A stretch of 64,000 bases of DNA from NCBI GenBank assembly GCA_023853785.1, contig JAJIRX010000852.1, positions 1 to 64,000 on the forward strand. Direction: 5' to 3'. This document shows, piece after piece, positions 61,826 to 64,000 of the stretch; the stretch's first letter is position 1, and every line of letters begins with the position of its first letter. The notes beneath the pieces are model-generated. The model did not search any database and was not told the origin of the DNA. It saw only the letters and a program-made list of their open reading frames with translations. The translations under genes and the position numbers were made by a program. Source of the DNA: Psilocybe azurescens (Eukaryota > Basidiomycota > Agaricomycetes > Agaricales > Agrocybaceae).

Positions 61826-64000
61826 TTACGTGCGCCCTGCAGCAGACCACTTCGGGTTATCTGTCACGACATCGACCCCGCCATCGTATACAGCGTCGAG
61901 GGTAAGTTGAAGATTTGGAGAAATGGTGACATTCGATTCCATAGCCCACAATGCCACAGCGACGGTACTGTCAAAAAGTCAGAAGAGTGAGTCTGGGGAA
62001 TGCGTCCGAACGTACTTTTCGCCTTGATAGTCCAAGATACCTTCGTGAACAGGGAATTTGGCCTGAGGTCTAAAGCAGAATGTACATTCATCACTCTGTG
62101 GCTATGTCAACGAAAGCGCTTCAGACTTACCCTAAATTTGCGACACGTTTGCCCATCATCCAGCCGTTGACGAACAAAAATGCCCTGTAAGGCTGGCCCA
62201 GGGGCTCCTCAAACGTGAAGGATAACATGACATCCAAGCCTTTTGGAATATTCAATTTGAAAGTGGAGATGAAGAAACCAACGCCGGCAGCATCACTAGG
62301 AAGTCCCTGAGAGAGGTCGCGCGATGCCCATCCCTTTGTGGAAAATCCTGGAAGGTGCCAGCCTTGACGTTCGCCGAAGAGTCCGCCTTCATTCATGACA
62401 CCTATGAGAGAGGGTCAAAATCGAACAGTTAGTGTCGTGTAAAGTTGCATACCTCGAACTTTATCAGGGAAGCTGGAAGACAGTAAAAGTTGTAAGGATC
62501 AACTATGATATTGAGCAAAGAGCATAGTTCTGCTCACTTCTTGTATCCACCGATTTTCCCCTGCACCTTCCATTCTCCGAATTTATTTCCATCCAGGGCG
62601 AAGCCGCGAATTCCTCGAGGACCCTTTGAGCTGTCGGTGTTAGCTAGAGAAATTGAAAATGAATATTGAATGAACATCTGAGTCTCTGGAACAACTTACA
62701 TCCTGATGTCTCATTCAAGCCCATGTTGTCCTGGTCATATTATGGCTCAAAAGCGAAAATGCATCGACTTAGACAAAGACTTTACCTGAACCACTGTGAT
62801 AACATTGTCTTTACCAGGCACTAAAGCACCTGCCGGGAAAGTGAATTTATCGTCGGTTTCTTCGAGAATGCGACGGTTGTTGCTCGAGCTTTACAAATAA
62901 AAGCTCGAATATGAGTATATGCCCCTGGATTCAAGCATTTACTTGCTCACTTTCCGAAAGAAGTGCCGAGGAAGACATTATTGGCCCAAACACTTGCGGC
63001 GAAAGCTATAAGACATATACTTAATACAACGAACGACGTAGTATAAAGAATTATTTACCTTCGCCTCCGTTGATAGATAAATTGACGCTCTTCTCATTTC
63101 CGGTCGCAATGAAGTGGCCTCGCCAGAGAACCGTGTTCTCGCAGCTAGGAAGACATTCGTGTCAGATCGATTCAACGTCATCAAGAAAAAAGACAGACAA
63201 TCCATAATCGCAACCGTAAAGAATTCGCCCATCTCCATAATAGGGCTTCAAGGGTATATTGGTGGTAGTATGGTTTGCAATCGTCCAGGAATTGTCGTTG
63301 AAAGACTTCTGTACCTCGGGCAAGCTATCTTTGAATTTCCAGTTGGTCAATTTCGGTATGCTGACGCCGCTGAACGATTTGCTGAGTTTTAGTTGACCGA
63401 CAAATCCTCCGGAGAATGTGAGGGACGATGCAGCCGCCACATCTCCGGATACATTTTCACCATTCCACGTTATAGACCTGATACTTTTGGGAGCGATAAT
63501 CGATAACCTGACGTCGGTTTTGAGATCTCCTCGGAGAGCGAGCTTCGAGCCAGTGATTGTGGCCTCGCGGACAAGGTATGGACCACCAACGAGAATGGAT
63601 TCATTAGTGCCGATGCCCCAATAGTTCCGGAGAGGATCATTCTTCGCGCCTGCGATCACAGGAGACCAGAACGTAGCGGCGGTATCTGAGTCCGCGAACA
63701 GAATCAGCTGCGTGTCCGAATCCCAGACGGTAACCAATCCTTCAATTCCGTGCAGGAAACTGACAATGGTGGTGCTTTGCGATAGGCTTGTGCTATTGGT
63801 GAATTGGACCAGGGATGCTGGGGTTTGGTGCAAGTTATTTGGCTTTCCCGTCAACTGAAGCGCCGCCTCGTGATCCTGTGTCGAATTGCCGTGGAGGAAA
63901 AGGACGTCGCGTCCATCAATCGTACTGGCGTAGAATATTTCGGCCGTCGAGAATGCGAGTTTGGAAGAGGCACCAAATGAGTAGTCAGTCACGATGACTT
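61826..64000 (-). CDS. GH35 beta-galactosidase, 3' part (5' end beyond window)
   Basis: Secreted enzyme releasing terminal beta-galactose, as in fungal LacA. Only the C-terminal domains are in view: domain 2 (TDYSFGASSKLAFSTAEIF, FLHGIEGLVTVWDSDTQLIL), domain 3 (LKTDVRLSIIAPKSIRSITW), and the jelly-roll domains 4 and 5 (WTIANHTTTNIPLKPYYGDG, VLWRGHFIATGNEKSVNLSI, WANNVFLGTSFG, DNVITVVQDNMGLNET, AFLFVNGWMMGKRVANLGPQ). It ends NLQLTLDAVYDGGVDVVTD with stop TAA (61826-61828). The catalytic TIM barrel with the two Glu lies past 64000. Short introns interrupt domains 4/5; no break noticed. With the GH43 gene it points to plant cell-wall pectin use. Confidence 0.92.

Overview
The window looks like nuclear DNA of an Agaricomycete mushroom (Basidiomycota, probably Agaricales). 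Its genes carry many short GT-AG introns of about 50-70 bp, lie close together on both strands, and include families and layouts typical of that group: a Zn2Cys6 regulator with the PKRRGPDKTPGARQRMAR linker, arrays of multi-intron P450s, a BTB protein, and a WD40-M20 DUG2. I saw no tRNA or rRNA gene, no intact transposon and no CRISPR array.

Left part (1-27 kb): the 3' portion of a Zn2Cys6 transcription factor; a short-chain dehydrogenase with a probable GC-AG intron; the DEAH-box splicing helicase Prp2/DHX16; a decayed unrecognised gene; a mitochondrial CitE/HpcH-type lyase; a low-complexity nuclear protein with an NLS and two SUMO-interaction-like motifs; DUG2 of cytosolic glutathione breakdown; a secreted GH43 arabinanase; a zinc alcohol dehydrogenase; a dimeric alpha/beta-barrel protein; and a BTB protein.

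Middle part (27-45 kb): mainly housekeeping. MON1 (Rab7 exchange factor subunit), a double-GFA-domain protein, mitoribosomal mS41, a zinc-finger protein, a SNIP1/Pml1-like FHA protein, a G-patch protein, an LRR/F-box-type protein, a vacuolar PQ-loop transporter and prohibitin-2.

Right part (45.7-62 kb): an oxidative cluster of three cytochrome P450s, a microsomal-type epoxide hydrolase, a 5'-deleted tandem copy of that hydrolase, and a membrane-anchored FAD oxidoreductase. It has no backbone synthase in view, so it may be a metabolite-tailoring or detoxification cluster. A GH35 beta-galactosidase runs off the right edge.

A striking property of the whole window is that otherwise well conserved genes are repeatedly broken by single-base frame shifts, nearly all in mononucleotide runs. 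Exact sites are listed in the findings. I read this mainly as consensus (homopolymer) error, so the genes are reported as functional spans with the break noted. The epoxide hydrolase copy at 57.8-58.8 kb and the remnant at 9.3-10.2 kb are the likeliest true pseudogenes.
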